Part shown: positions 9,373-15,653 of the stretch, in pieces
Layout of the letters: each line of letters opens with the position of its first letter
Numbering within the stretch: position 1 is the first letter of the stretch
Assembly: GCA_005809105.1 (NCBI GenBank)
Contig: SYLI01000062.1
Coordinates: 1 to 35,163 of the forward strand
Source: Verrucomicrobiales bacterium
GTDB lineage: Bacteria > Verrucomicrobiota > Verrucomicrobiia > Limisphaerales > UBA1100
DNA: 35,163 bases
Direction of reading: 5' to 3'
Position numbers and translations under genes: made by a program
Notes under the pieces: model-generated
What the model was told of the DNA's origin: nothing
What the model saw: the letters and a program-made list of their open reading frames with translations, nothing else
Databases searched by the model: none

Positions 9373-10406
9373 TGGACGAGGACGAGCGGATGTTGGGCCG
9401 GAACGATGCGGCCGATCGGTTCCAACTTAAGCCCGCAGGCCGACGCGGTCTTGAGAAAGGCGTTGACCTCGTGAGGCTCGACGGCGGCGAGGAGTCCGCC
9501 GCTGGTCTGGGGGTCGCACAGCAGCGCGCGCTGCGCGTCGGTGAGCGGCGAAATGTGGTGCCCGTAACTCTCCCAGTTGCGGTCCGCGCCACCCGGTGAG
9601 CAGTCGGCGGCGATGTAGCGGTCGGTGTTGGGCAGCCGCGGGACGCGCGCAAAATCCACGACGGCGCTGACACCACTGCCTTCGCACATCTCCACGAGAT
9701 GCCCTAGCAGCCCGAAACCGGTGACATCTGTGAGGGCGCGCACGCCGGGGAGTTTCCCAAACGCAGCGCCGGCGTCGTTGAGCGTGGTCATCTGCCGCAC
9801 AGCGCGGCCCACATCCTCGGGCTCGGCCAGTCCACGCTTCTGGGCGGTGGTGACCAGCCCGACGCCCAGCGGCTTGGTGAGGAACAACTGGCAGCCGGGC
9901 AGCGCGCGGTCGTTGCGCTTGAGGTGTTCGAGCGCGACGTCACCGGTGACCGCCAGGCCAAAAATGGGTTCGGGCGCATCGATGCTGTGGCCGCCGGCCA
10001 AGGGGATCCCGGCGTCGGCGCACGCAGCGCGGCTGCCATCCAGCACGCGCGCGGCCACCTCCGCGGGGAGTTTTGAGAGCGGCCAGCCCAGAATGGCGAT
10101 GGCCAGGAGCGGCGCGCCGCCCATGGCGTACACATCGCTGATGGCATTGACCGACGCGATGCGGCCAAAGTCGAACGGGTCATCCACGATCGGCATGAAA
10201 AAATCCGTGGTGCTGATCACGGCGCGACCGCCCCCCATGTCGAACACCGCGGCGTCGTCCTTGGATTGATAGCCCACCACCAGCCGCGGATGCGGGGCGT
10301 TCACGCCGCTGCCCAGAATGCTCTCGAGCACCTTCGGCGAGATTTTGCAGCCACAGCCCGCACCGTGGCTGTACTGCGTGAGGCGGATGGGAGGGGTGTC
10401 ACTCAC
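9369..10406 (-). CDS. selD: Selenide, water dikinase SelD (selenophosphate synthetase)
   Basis: The 345-residue protein makes selenophosphate from selenide and ATP, the selenium donor for SelA. The catalytic glycine-rich loop is HGAGCGCK, with Cys18 and Lys21 in the positions of the essential Cys and Lys of the family. Some bacteria carry selenocysteine at the first of these positions; here the codon is an ordinary cysteine codon. Further family motifs are [23 protein letters not shown] and [11 protein letters not shown]. The start is GTG at 10406, giving the correct N-terminus 15 bases after the tRNA-Sec CCA end; no strong Shine-Dalgarno sequence is seen. Its stop overlaps the selA start by four bases. 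Confidence 0.97.
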   Translation of the reverse strand: MSDTPPIRLTQYSHGAGCGCKISPKVLESILGSGVNAPHPRLVVGYQSKDDAAVFDMGGGRAVISTTDFFMPIVDDPFDFGRIASVNAISDVYAMGGAPLLAIAILGWPLSKLPAEVAARVLDGSRAACADAGIPLAGGHSIDAPEPIFGLAVTGDVALEHLKRNDRALPGCQLFLTKPLGVGLVTTAQKRGLAEPEDVGRAVRQMTTLNDAGAAFGKLPGVRALTDVTGFGLLGHLVEMCEGSGVSAVVDFARVPRLPNTDRYIAADCSPGGADRNWESYGHHISPLTDAQRALLCDPQTSGGLLAAVEPHEVNAFLKTASACGLKLEPIGRIVPAQHPLVLVQ

Positions 10407-10421
10407 GCGATGAGGAGGGAA

Positions 10422-10518
10422 TGGCGGAGAGGGCAGGAATCGAACCTACCTCGGCCCGGCTAGCGGACCGACAACGGTTTTGAAGACCGCGGGGGCCACC
10501 AGGCACCCTCAACTCTCC
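10422..10518 (-). tRNA. selC: tRNA-Sec (anticodon UCA)
   Basis: This is a 97-base tRNA with encoded CCA. The anticodon arm is GCGGT-CTTCAAA-ACCGT with anticodon TCA. The long variable arm pairs TCGGTCC with GGGCCGA. The T arm is GTAGG-TTCGATT-CCTGC. The acceptor pairs GGAGAG with CTCTCC before discriminator G and CCA. The length, long extra arm, UCA anticodon and G73 resemble E. coli selC. Oddities: after six clear acceptor pairs the seventh would be T-C, and the D stem (GGTGCC/GGCCCC) has one mismatch. The rest of the fold is sound and the position next to selD-selA-selB leaves little doubt. It probably shares a transcript with selW and selD and would need RNase processing. Confidence 0.96.
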
Positions 10519-10570
10519 GTGAAAGGCACTCGGACAGCCGTGAAATCGGAATGAAACAACGCCCGCCGCC

Positions 10571-10807
10571 TCAACGCATGGCCTGCACGGCGCGCACGAC
10601 GGCATCCGGGTCGGGGAATCCGCCCGTGGCTTTCTTGGAATGGATCGATTGGCCATCCGCCGTGACCTCGAACACGCCGCCGCTGGAAGGAACCAGCCGG
10701 AGCGCGCCAAGGCGCAGCTTCAACTTCATGAGCTTCTCCGCCAAACTGGCGGCATGCGGCTCATAGTTTCAAGCAGCGCAGTATTCTATGGTGATTTCCT
10801 TGGGCAT
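10571..10807 (-). CDS. selW: SelW-like (Rdx family) selenoprotein with in-frame UGA at codon 13
   Basis: A standard ORF search misses this gene because codon 13 (10771-10769) is TGA. Read as selenocysteine it gives a 78-residue protein starting MPKEITIEYCAAUNYEP, with the redox motif C10-x-x-U13. The second half, GVFEVTADGQSIHSKK followed by GGFPD, matches the SelW/Rdx fold (vertebrate SelW has YCGAUGY and FEVTVAGKLVHSKK). The family is a thioredoxin-like fold thought to handle thiol redox reactions in the cytoplasm; bacterial partners are unclear. A SECIS-like hairpin follows the UGA directly. The ATG at 10807 is the only ATG after an upstream in-frame TAG; the ribosome site is weak. It lies 52 bases upstream of tRNA-Sec on the same strand, probably the first cistron of the sel operon. 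Confidence 0.93.
10722..10771 (-). promoter_or_regulatory. Sec UGA and bacterial SECIS element of selW
   Basis: Immediately after the UGA (10771-10769) the RNA can fold into a long hairpin. The lower stem pairs AACT (10768-10765) with AGTT (10725-10722). The middle stem pairs ATGAGC with GCTCAT, with a two-base GA bulge on the 3' side. An internal loop follows, and the apical stem pairs CCGCCA with TGGCGG around a GTT loop. The apical GU is 23-24 bases after the UGA, within the 16-37 base window known for bacterial SECIS elements. It is the element SelB should bind to decode UGA as selenocysteine. Confidence 0.88.
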
Positions 10808-10906
10808 GACTCGCTGCAGGCGTTGTTTATTGGATGGGTGATGCTGGCTCAGCTAGGACTCTTTGGCCAGCCCGATTTTCCCAATCAAAGCACGCCTTCA
10901 GTTTCC

Positions 10907-10931
10907 AAAAAAAGAGCCGCCCGAAGGCGGC
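10907..10931 (-). terminator. Rho-independent terminator with UUCG tetraloop
   Basis: On the minus strand GCCGCC-TTCG-GGCGGC is followed by TC and seven T residues. The six-pair GC stem, the very stable UUCG loop and the T-tract make a textbook intrinsic terminator. It lies 28 bases beyond the stop of the 38-residue lipoprotein gene and about 100 bases before selW on the same strand, so it isolates the sel cluster from upstream transcription. Confidence 0.9.
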
Positions 10932-10959
10932 CCCTAGATTCAGTGCAAAAAAGCCCGGC

Positions 10960-11076
10960 CTACTTTGACTTGGCGGGGGCGGTCTTGTTGGCGTCTCCAG
11001 CCTTGGTCGATGACTTGCATCCGACCACGAGGAGTGCCGCTGCCAAAACCAGTAGGTATGTCAATTTGATGTTCAT
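10960..11076 (-). CDS. Very small lipoprotein, 38 residues
   Basis: The ORF can be extended upstream, but the ATG at 11076 gives MNIKLTYLLVLAAALLVVGC, a compact signal peptide with lipobox VVGC (Cys20). The mature part is only about 19 residues, Lys/Ala-rich. The protein would be a small lipid-anchored envelope peptide of unknown function. No good ribosome site is visible. It ends just before a strong terminator. It shares strand and type with the glycine-zipper lipoprotein upstream, 177 bases away, and may be cotranscribed with it. Confidence 0.7.
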   Translation of the reverse strand: MNIKLTYLLVLAAALLVVGCKSSTKAGDANKTAPAKSK

Positions 11077-11253
11077 GGATATTCGCCCAACGGGTTGGTT
11101 GTTGAACGGCTTGGATTTAGACAGAAATGCGGGAGGCCTGTCAATAAGCTGTTTGCAACTTTGCTGCAGGCGAAATTCACGCCATCCACACCTCGCCTCC
11201 ACGCTGGAGGGCACTACCGGTGGCGGGCATGCAACCCAAGCCTCACAGATGTC

Positions 11254-11469
11254 TTATGGCTTCTTGGCCTTGTCGCGTTCGTTGCCGATGAGGCCTCCCA
11301 CTGCCGCGCCAGCTCCCGCGCCAAGCAGGGTGCTCTTGGTGTCCTTGCCAATAGCCTGGCCAGCCAAGGCGCCAATCCCTCCACCCAGCAACGCTCCCGT
11401 TCCCGTATCGGTTGCGCAACCCATGAACAAGCTAGAGGCCGTAAGAATCAACAGTGCGATTTTTTTCAT
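11254..11469 (-). CDS. Small glycine-zipper lipoprotein
   Basis: This is a 71-residue protein with lipoprotein signal MKKIALLILTASSLFMGC (lipobox FMGC, Cys18). It then has two Gly/Ala-rich hydrophobic stretches, GALLGGGIGALAGQAIG and LLGAGAGAAVGGLIGNE, of the glycine-zipper type found in OsmB/YMGG-like and SlyB-like outer-membrane lipoproteins. The C-terminus is basic. The start is supported by AAAGGAAGC directly upstream of the ATG. Such proteins usually associate with the outer membrane and are often stress-induced; that role is inferred from the family. A promoter-like pair of boxes lies 40-70 bases upstream. Confidence 0.88.
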   Translation of the reverse strand: MKKIALLILTASSLFMGCATDTGTGALLGGGIGALAGQAIGKDTKSTLLGAGAGAAVGGLIGNERDKAKKP

Positions 11470-11508
11470 GCTTCCTTTCGAATGACAATCCAGTCGAACG
11501 TTGGGCTG

Positions 11509-11537
11509 AGTGTAACGGCGAAGAACCGTTGCTTCAA
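11509..11537 (-). promoter_or_regulatory. Sigma-70-like promoter candidate for the glycine-zipper lipoprotein gene
   Basis: On the minus strand TTGAAG (11537-11532) and TACACT (11514-11509) are separated by 17 bases and lie about 40 bases upstream of the ATG at 11469. Both boxes are partial matches to the -35 and -10 consensus; the spacing is ideal. Promoter rules for this lineage are assumed to be standard. Confidence 0.4.
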
Positions 11538-11621
11538 GACCAAGTTTGGCCCGCGCTTAAAAAGGAACGAACCCCTTGGAAAACCTAGGCATCCCGCTGG
11601 CGTCAGGCTAGTCTGCCGCAC

Positions 11622-12542
11622 ATGCCATCCTCTCCCATGAACTCGTCACGCCGATCTTGGATCAAGGCCGCTGCGACGGCCGGGGCAACCGCAACGGCCA
11701 TGGCTGCCACGAACCTCGCCGCGCAAGTGCCCGCATCAAAGGCCGATCCCAAGTTTCGCGTCAAGCAGGGGCGCATCCGCCAGTCGATCATGGGCTGGAC
11801 CTACAACCCGATGCCGACACTGGAGCTGGCGCAGCACTGCAAGGACATCGGCCTCGTGGCGATGGAAGGGATCGCCGCCAAGGACTATCCGGCCGTGCGC
11901 AAGCTCGGGCTGGCGATCTCGCTCGTGAGCAGCCACGGTTTTGCGAAGGGGCCGTTCACGAATGCGAACCACGCGTTCTGCATCCAGAAGCTGCACGAGT
12001 CCATTGACCTTGCCGCCCAGGTGGGCTGTCCTGGCATCATCACCTTCACCGGAATGCGCGAGGCGGGCATCACCGACGCGCAGGGCGCGAAGAACTGTGT
12101 GGAGTGCTGGAAGCAGGTGATGGCACATGCCGAGGAGAAGAAGATCAATGTGTGCTTGGAACATCTGAACTCACGCGACGCCACGCACCCCATGAAGGGA
12201 CACCCGGGTTACTTTGGCGACGATGTGGATTTCTGCGTGGAGCTGATTCGCCGCGTGGATTCTCCCCGCATGAAACTTCTCTTCGACATCTACCACGTGC
12301 AAATCATGAACGGCAACGTGATTGACCGCATTCGCCGATACAAGGACGTGATTGGCCACTATCACACCGCGGGCAATCCCGGGCGGGGCGAGCTCGACGA
12401 GTCGCAGGAGATCAACTATCCAGCCGTGATGAGGGCCATTTTGGAAACGGGCTACACTGGATTTGTGGCGCAGGAATTCATCCCCACTTGGCCGGACAAA
12501 GTGCTGGCACTACGTCATGCCGCGATGGTGTGCGACGTCTAG
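11622..12542 (+). CDS. Tat-exported hydroxypyruvate-isomerase-like TIM-barrel protein
   Basis: This 306-residue protein begins with a Tat-type signal (SSRRSWIKAAATAG, cleavage likely near NLAAQ). A xylose-isomerase-like TIM barrel of the hydroxypyruvate isomerase branch follows. Likely metal and substrate residues appear in CLEHLNS, LLFDIYHVQ, GHYHTAGNPGR and FVAQEF, all at the ends of barrel strands as in Hyi/IolE-type enzymes. It probably isomerises or epimerises a keto-sugar or sugar acid outside the cytoplasm; the substrate is unknown. The nearer ATG at 11637 is an equally possible start. Its stop codon overlaps that of the convergent carbonic anhydrase gene. Confidence 0.82.
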   Translation: MPSSPMNSSRRSWIKAAATAGATATAMAATNLAAQVPASKADPKFRVKQGRIRQSIMGWTYNPMPTLELAQHCKDIGLVAMEGIAAKDYPAVRKLGLAISLVSSHGFAKGPFTNANHAFCIQKLHESIDLAAQVGCPGIITFTGMREAGITDAQGAKNCVECWKQVMAHAEEKKINVCLEHLNSRDATHPMKGHPGYFGDDVDFCVELIRRVDSPRMKLLFDIYHVQIMNGNVIDRIRRYKDVIGHYHTAGNPGRGELDESQEINYPAVMRAILETGYTGFVAQEFIPTWPDKVLALRHAAMVCDV

Positions 12543-13819
12543 GCGCGGCTGTAAAGGCCGCCCACCCGGCCGCGAATTTGACACTTGGATGCAATCGGCC
12601 GACGGCGGCGCTTGGGGGCGGGAGCGGGAATGGTGGCGGATGCCGCGCCAAACGGTGCGGACTTGAGGACGAACCTCCCCTTGAGCGCCTGCGGCGGCCG
12701 CGCGTTCAGGGGAAAGAGTTTTCGGAACGCGTCCACCTGCGCGGTCGAGCAATGCACCTGCTCGGTCATCACCGTCCAGAGAACGCCCTCCGTGCAAGGC
12801 GGCGTGGTGAGTGAACCGTTGTAGCGGAAGTATCCGCGCGCAACAGGCAGCAGCTGCGCGGGATTGAGCCCCGCCTCGGTCGCCTTTGCCTTGCCGTCCT
12901 TTTCCGCAGGCATCTTGCTCCACACCTTGGTGATCAGCGGGTGTTCCGTGTCCCCCTGTTCGATGAGCACACCCACCACCGCCAGCCTGCCGTCCAGCAC
13001 GTGCTTGTGCACCAAGTGCACTTCCAACGGCGCGAAGCGGCCCTTGATGGTGTGCTCGCTGGGCAGATGGAAATGGAACTGCAAAAGCTGGTAGGGTTGA
13101 TCGTCAATGGTGGCAAAGTTTCCGGGCGCGCAGTTGGCCTGAATGGTGTGGCCGTTGTTGACGATTTCCATCGGGCCATCACTGTAGTAGAACCTGATTT
13201 CCGGCAGGCTCTCGCTGGCCAGCGCCGTGTCGGGATTGATGTCGATGGGTGATTGACGCAAGCCCTTCTCCGCCAATTCCACTCCCAATGCGCCCCACTT
13301 GGCCGGGCCATTCTCGTGTTCATAACCCCAATGCGGTGCCGCGCCATGGCCAGCGGCGTGAGCATCGTGGCCTGCCTTGCCAGCAGATTTTTCGCCGTGC
13401 TTTTCCGGTGCATGAGCCGGTGCAAGGGCTGGCGGATGGGCCGGTGCATGCCCGGCCGGCGAGGGCAGTGCAGGTGGCGCCTTGGGTGCGCCCGGTGCGG
13501 CGGCTTCGTGTGGGGCAGCGTGGTCGTCTGTCTTCTGATGGCCCGGCAAGGCGGGCGCCGTGTGCGAGGGCTCTTTCGCCGCGGCGGATGGCGCAGGGGC
13601 GGCATGTCCGGCGTCATGGCCGACCGCTGGGTTGGCGGCCGCAGCCACCAGCGGCTGGGGCAGATGCGACGCGGGCGACACCTTGAGCGTGCGCTCCAGA
13701 AAAACGTACCACAACGCCGCGGTGGCCAGTGCCGCAAGAAGCGACGGCACCCCCACGGTCATCAGCATCGCCTTGACGGGCGAGGGCGCCGTCGTTTGCT
13801 TCGCATGGTCAGTAGCCAT
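12539..13819 (-). CDS. Membrane-anchored alpha-carbonic anhydrase with His/Ala/Pro-rich linker
   Basis: From the ATG at 13819 the product is 426 residues. A single membrane segment (about 17-41) is followed by a low-complexity His/Ala/Pro linker (about 50-160) and an alpha-carbonic anhydrase domain (about 162-400). The CA domain has RQSPIDI, the zinc ligands H249 and H251 in QFHFHLPSEH, H268 in EVHLVHKH, and SLTTPPCTEGVLW. All three zinc histidines are present, so it should hydrate CO2 in the periplasm. The linker contains about 17 histidines and could bind metal. The C-terminus has an extra basic stretch (KRRRR). The ORF extends upstream to 13984, but that part is not protein-like. The 3' end overlaps the convergent TIM-barrel gene by four bases. 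Confidence 0.9.
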   Translation of the reverse strand: MATDHAKQTTAPSPVKAMLMTVGVPSLLAALATAALWYVFLERTLKVSPASHLPQPLVAAAANPAVGHDAGHAAPAPSAAAKEPSHTAPALPGHQKTDDHAAPHEAAAPGAPKAPPALPSPAGHAPAHPPALAPAHAPEKHGEKSAGKAGHDAHAAGHGAAPHWGYEHENGPAKWGALGVELAEKGLRQSPIDINPDTALASESLPEIRFYYSDGPMEIVNNGHTIQANCAPGNFATIDDQPYQLLQFHFHLPSEHTIKGRFAPLEVHLVHKHVLDGRLAVVGVLIEQGDTEHPLITKVWSKMPAEKDGKAKATEAGLNPAQLLPVARGYFRYNGSLTTPPCTEGVLWTVMTEQVHCSTAQVDAFRKLFPLNARPPQALKGRFVLKSAPFGAASATIPAPAPKRRRRPIASKCQIRGRVGGLYSRA

Positions 13820-13955
13820 AGGTATGGTGTCGGATGAATTGGGCGCCCACTTGAGCGGAATGTGCAGCACTACCCTGCTCGTTCCCCCCACCGATGTCAA
13901 TGCGCCTGCCAAAACGGTTGCCAAAGCCCCACTCGCCGGGGAGACTGGCACGGTC

Positions 13956-14552
13956 TTGAGGACTCGATCCACCGGCAACTTCATCCTTCAACGAATCCCG
14001 TGCTGGTGCCTGGTGCTGGCGGTGCTGACGTCGGCTGGGGCGGCCGACGCGCGCAATCCCAAGTGGGCGCGGCCGCTCAAGCTGGAGGGTGCGCCGAACC
14101 TGCATCAGGTGACCGACGGCCTCTACCGCAGCGCGCAACCCACCGCCGAGGGTTTTCGCAACCTGAAGAAGCTGGGCGTGCGCACCGTGGTCAATTTGCG
14201 CGCCTTCCATTCCGACGTGGACGAGCTGGACAAGTCCGCGCTCAATTACGTGCCCATCCCCATGGTGGCGTGGTATCCGGAGGAGGAGGAGGTGATCCAG
14301 TTCCTGAAGCTGGCCACCAACCCCAAGCTTGCGCCCGTGGTGGTGCATTGCCAGCACGGGGCCGACCGCACGGGCACGCTCTGCGCTGTGTACCGCATCG
14401 TGGTGCAGGGATGGACCAAGGACGCCGCCATCGAGGAAATGCAGAAGGGCGGCTACGGTTTCCACGCGGTGTTCGTCAACCTGGAGCGGTACCTGCGCAA
14501 GCTGGATGTCGGGCGCATCCGCGCACGCGCCGGGTTGGCCCCGCCCCAATGA
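13956..14552 (+). CDS. Exported dual-specificity/tyrosine phosphatase-like protein
   Basis: The conserved part contains VTDGLYRSAQPT, VVNLR and the phosphatase loop VVHCQHGADRTG (C-x5-R), as in bacterial DSP/PTP-like phosphatases that lie close to inositol phosphatases. The TTG at 13956 is chosen because it gives a basic stretch followed by a hydrophobic signal (CWCLVLAVLTSAGAADA) with GGGGAG 12 bases upstream; the product would be 198 residues. The ATG at 13860 is an alternative start that adds 32 residues of little protein character. The enzyme would act in the periplasm; the substrate is unknown. It is divergent from the carbonic anhydrase gene. Confidence 0.82.
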   Translation: MRTRSTGNFILQRIPCWCLVLAVLTSAGAADARNPKWARPLKLEGAPNLHQVTDGLYRSAQPTAEGFRNLKKLGVRTVVNLRAFHSDVDELDKSALNYVPIPMVAWYPEEEEVIQFLKLATNPKLAPVVVHCQHGADRTGTLCAVYRIVVQGWTKDAAIEEMQKGGYGFHAVFVNLERYLRKLDVGRIRARAGLAPPQ

Positions 14553-14581
14553 AGACTGGCGCGCGGGGGCGATTGCCGGCA

Positions 14582-14609
14582 TTGTCCCTGCACAAGGGGA
14601 TGCGATAAT
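14582..14609 (+). promoter_or_regulatory. Sigma-70-like promoter candidate upstream of the rhomboid gene
   Basis: TTGTCC (14582-14587) and GATAAT (14604-14609) are separated by 16 bases and end 42 bases before the rhomboid ATG. GATAAT differs from the -10 consensus at one base. It lies in the 99-base gap after the phosphatase gene, which has no other clear signal. Confidence 0.4.
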
Positions 14610-14651
14610 CCGGCGAGGAATTTCCCCGCGCCTTGTCACACCCCGTTTTTT

Positions 14652-15626
14652 ATGCGCCCCATCGGTTCCATCGCCAATGAGCAGCACGCCCGCTGGTTTG
14701 GCGACTATCTCTACGTGCGCGGCATCGACAACGACATCGAGCCTGAGGAGGGCGCGTGGACCATCTGGATTCATGATGACCACCAGATTGAAGCCGGTGG
14801 AGCCGAGCTGGCCGCGTTCCTAAGAGAGCCTGACGCGCCGCGGTACCGCACCGAGGCCGCTCAGGCCGCCGCCCGGCGCCATGCCGCACAGGAAGATGAA
14901 GCCAAGGCTCGCGTGCGTCATGTGGATGTGCGCACGCAGCTCTTCACGGGCGCCTCTCACACGCCCTACGTCACCTACTTCCTGCTGGGAATCTGTGCGG
15001 TGATCAGCGTGCTCATCCTCACCGCAGAGCCCGAGCGTCAGGCCGAGGTGATGCGGCCCTTGCGCATCTCGGCGTACGATGTGCATTCCGCGCGCGACAT
15101 CGGCTTTGCCGAAACCCTCAAAGCGCGCATGGAACTGGGGCTGCCCGAAATTCTTGGCCGGGAGATCAGCAAGGCCGACGGCGGGCAAACCAGGCTGGCG
15201 GGCGGCCAGGTTTGGCGGCTCATCACCCCCATCTTCATCCATTTCAGCCTCGCTCACATCCTGTTCAATTTCCTCGCGCTGCGCCAGCTGGGCGCGCTCA
15301 TGGAGTGTCACACCGGCGCTGGGTTCATGATCGCCTTCGTCGGGGTCACCGCCCTCTTGAGCAATCTGGGCCAGTACATGGTTTCCGGCCCCGCCTTTGG
15401 CGGCATGTCCGGTGTCAACTACGCGCTCTTTGGCTACCTCTGGATCCGTGGCAGAAACGATCCGGGCTTTGGCGTCGAGCTTGATCAGGGAACGGTGTGG
15501 ATGATGCTGGTGTGGTTTGTCCTCTGCTTCACCGGGCTCTTGGGCAACATCGCCAACACCGCGCATGGGCTGGGGCTGGCGGCGGGTGCCGGCTGGGGCT
15601 GGCTCCAGGCCCTGCGCGCGCGCTGA
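14652..15626 (+). CDS. Rhomboid-family intramembrane serine protease
   Basis: This 324-residue protein has a soluble N-terminal domain of the GlpG rhomboid-N type (ARWFGDYLYVRGIDNDIE, AWTIWIHDDHQ) and a charged linker (about 60-95). A first membrane segment (about 105-124) comes next, then a roughly 65-residue extracytoplasmic loop. The catalytic core follows: HFSLAHILFNFLALRQLG, the GMSG motif with Ser253, and ANTAHGLGLAAG with His305. The Ser-His dyad is complete. It should cleave transmembrane helices of client membrane proteins; no client is evident nearby. The long loop before the core is larger than in minimal rhomboids. Confidence 0.92.
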   Translation: MRPIGSIANEQHARWFGDYLYVRGIDNDIEPEEGAWTIWIHDDHQIEAGGAELAAFLREPDAPRYRTEAAQAAARRHAAQEDEAKARVRHVDVRTQLFTGASHTPYVTYFLLGICAVISVLILTAEPERQAEVMRPLRISAYDVHSARDIGFAETLKARMELGLPEILGREISKADGGQTRLAGGQVWRLITPIFIHFSLAHILFNFLALRQLGALMECHTGAGFMIAFVGVTALLSNLGQYMVSGPAFGGMSGVNYALFGYLWIRGRNDPGFGVELDQGTVWMMLVWFVLCFTGLLGNIANTAHGLGLAAGAGWGWLQALRAR

Positions 15627-15653
15627 CACACGCCCCCTCCCCACCCTGTCCGG

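Noticed and set aside
8017-9474. Long plus-strand open frame opposite selA and selD
   Set aside because: It is Arg/Ala/His-rich with no domain pattern; it is the high-GC antisense shadow of selA and selD.
9369-10406. Selenocysteine in the SelD active site
   Set aside because: The catalytic position in HGAGCGCK is an ordinary cysteine codon.
11196-11210. CCTCCA/TGGAGG hairpin after the glycine-zipper lipoprotein gene as terminator
   Set aside because: The loop is only three bases and no T-tract follows on the minus strand.
10640-11485. 281-codon plus-strand open frame across selW, the terminator and both small lipoproteins
   Set aside because: It would run through an intrinsic terminator and three well-supported minus-strand genes; it shows no protein family pattern.
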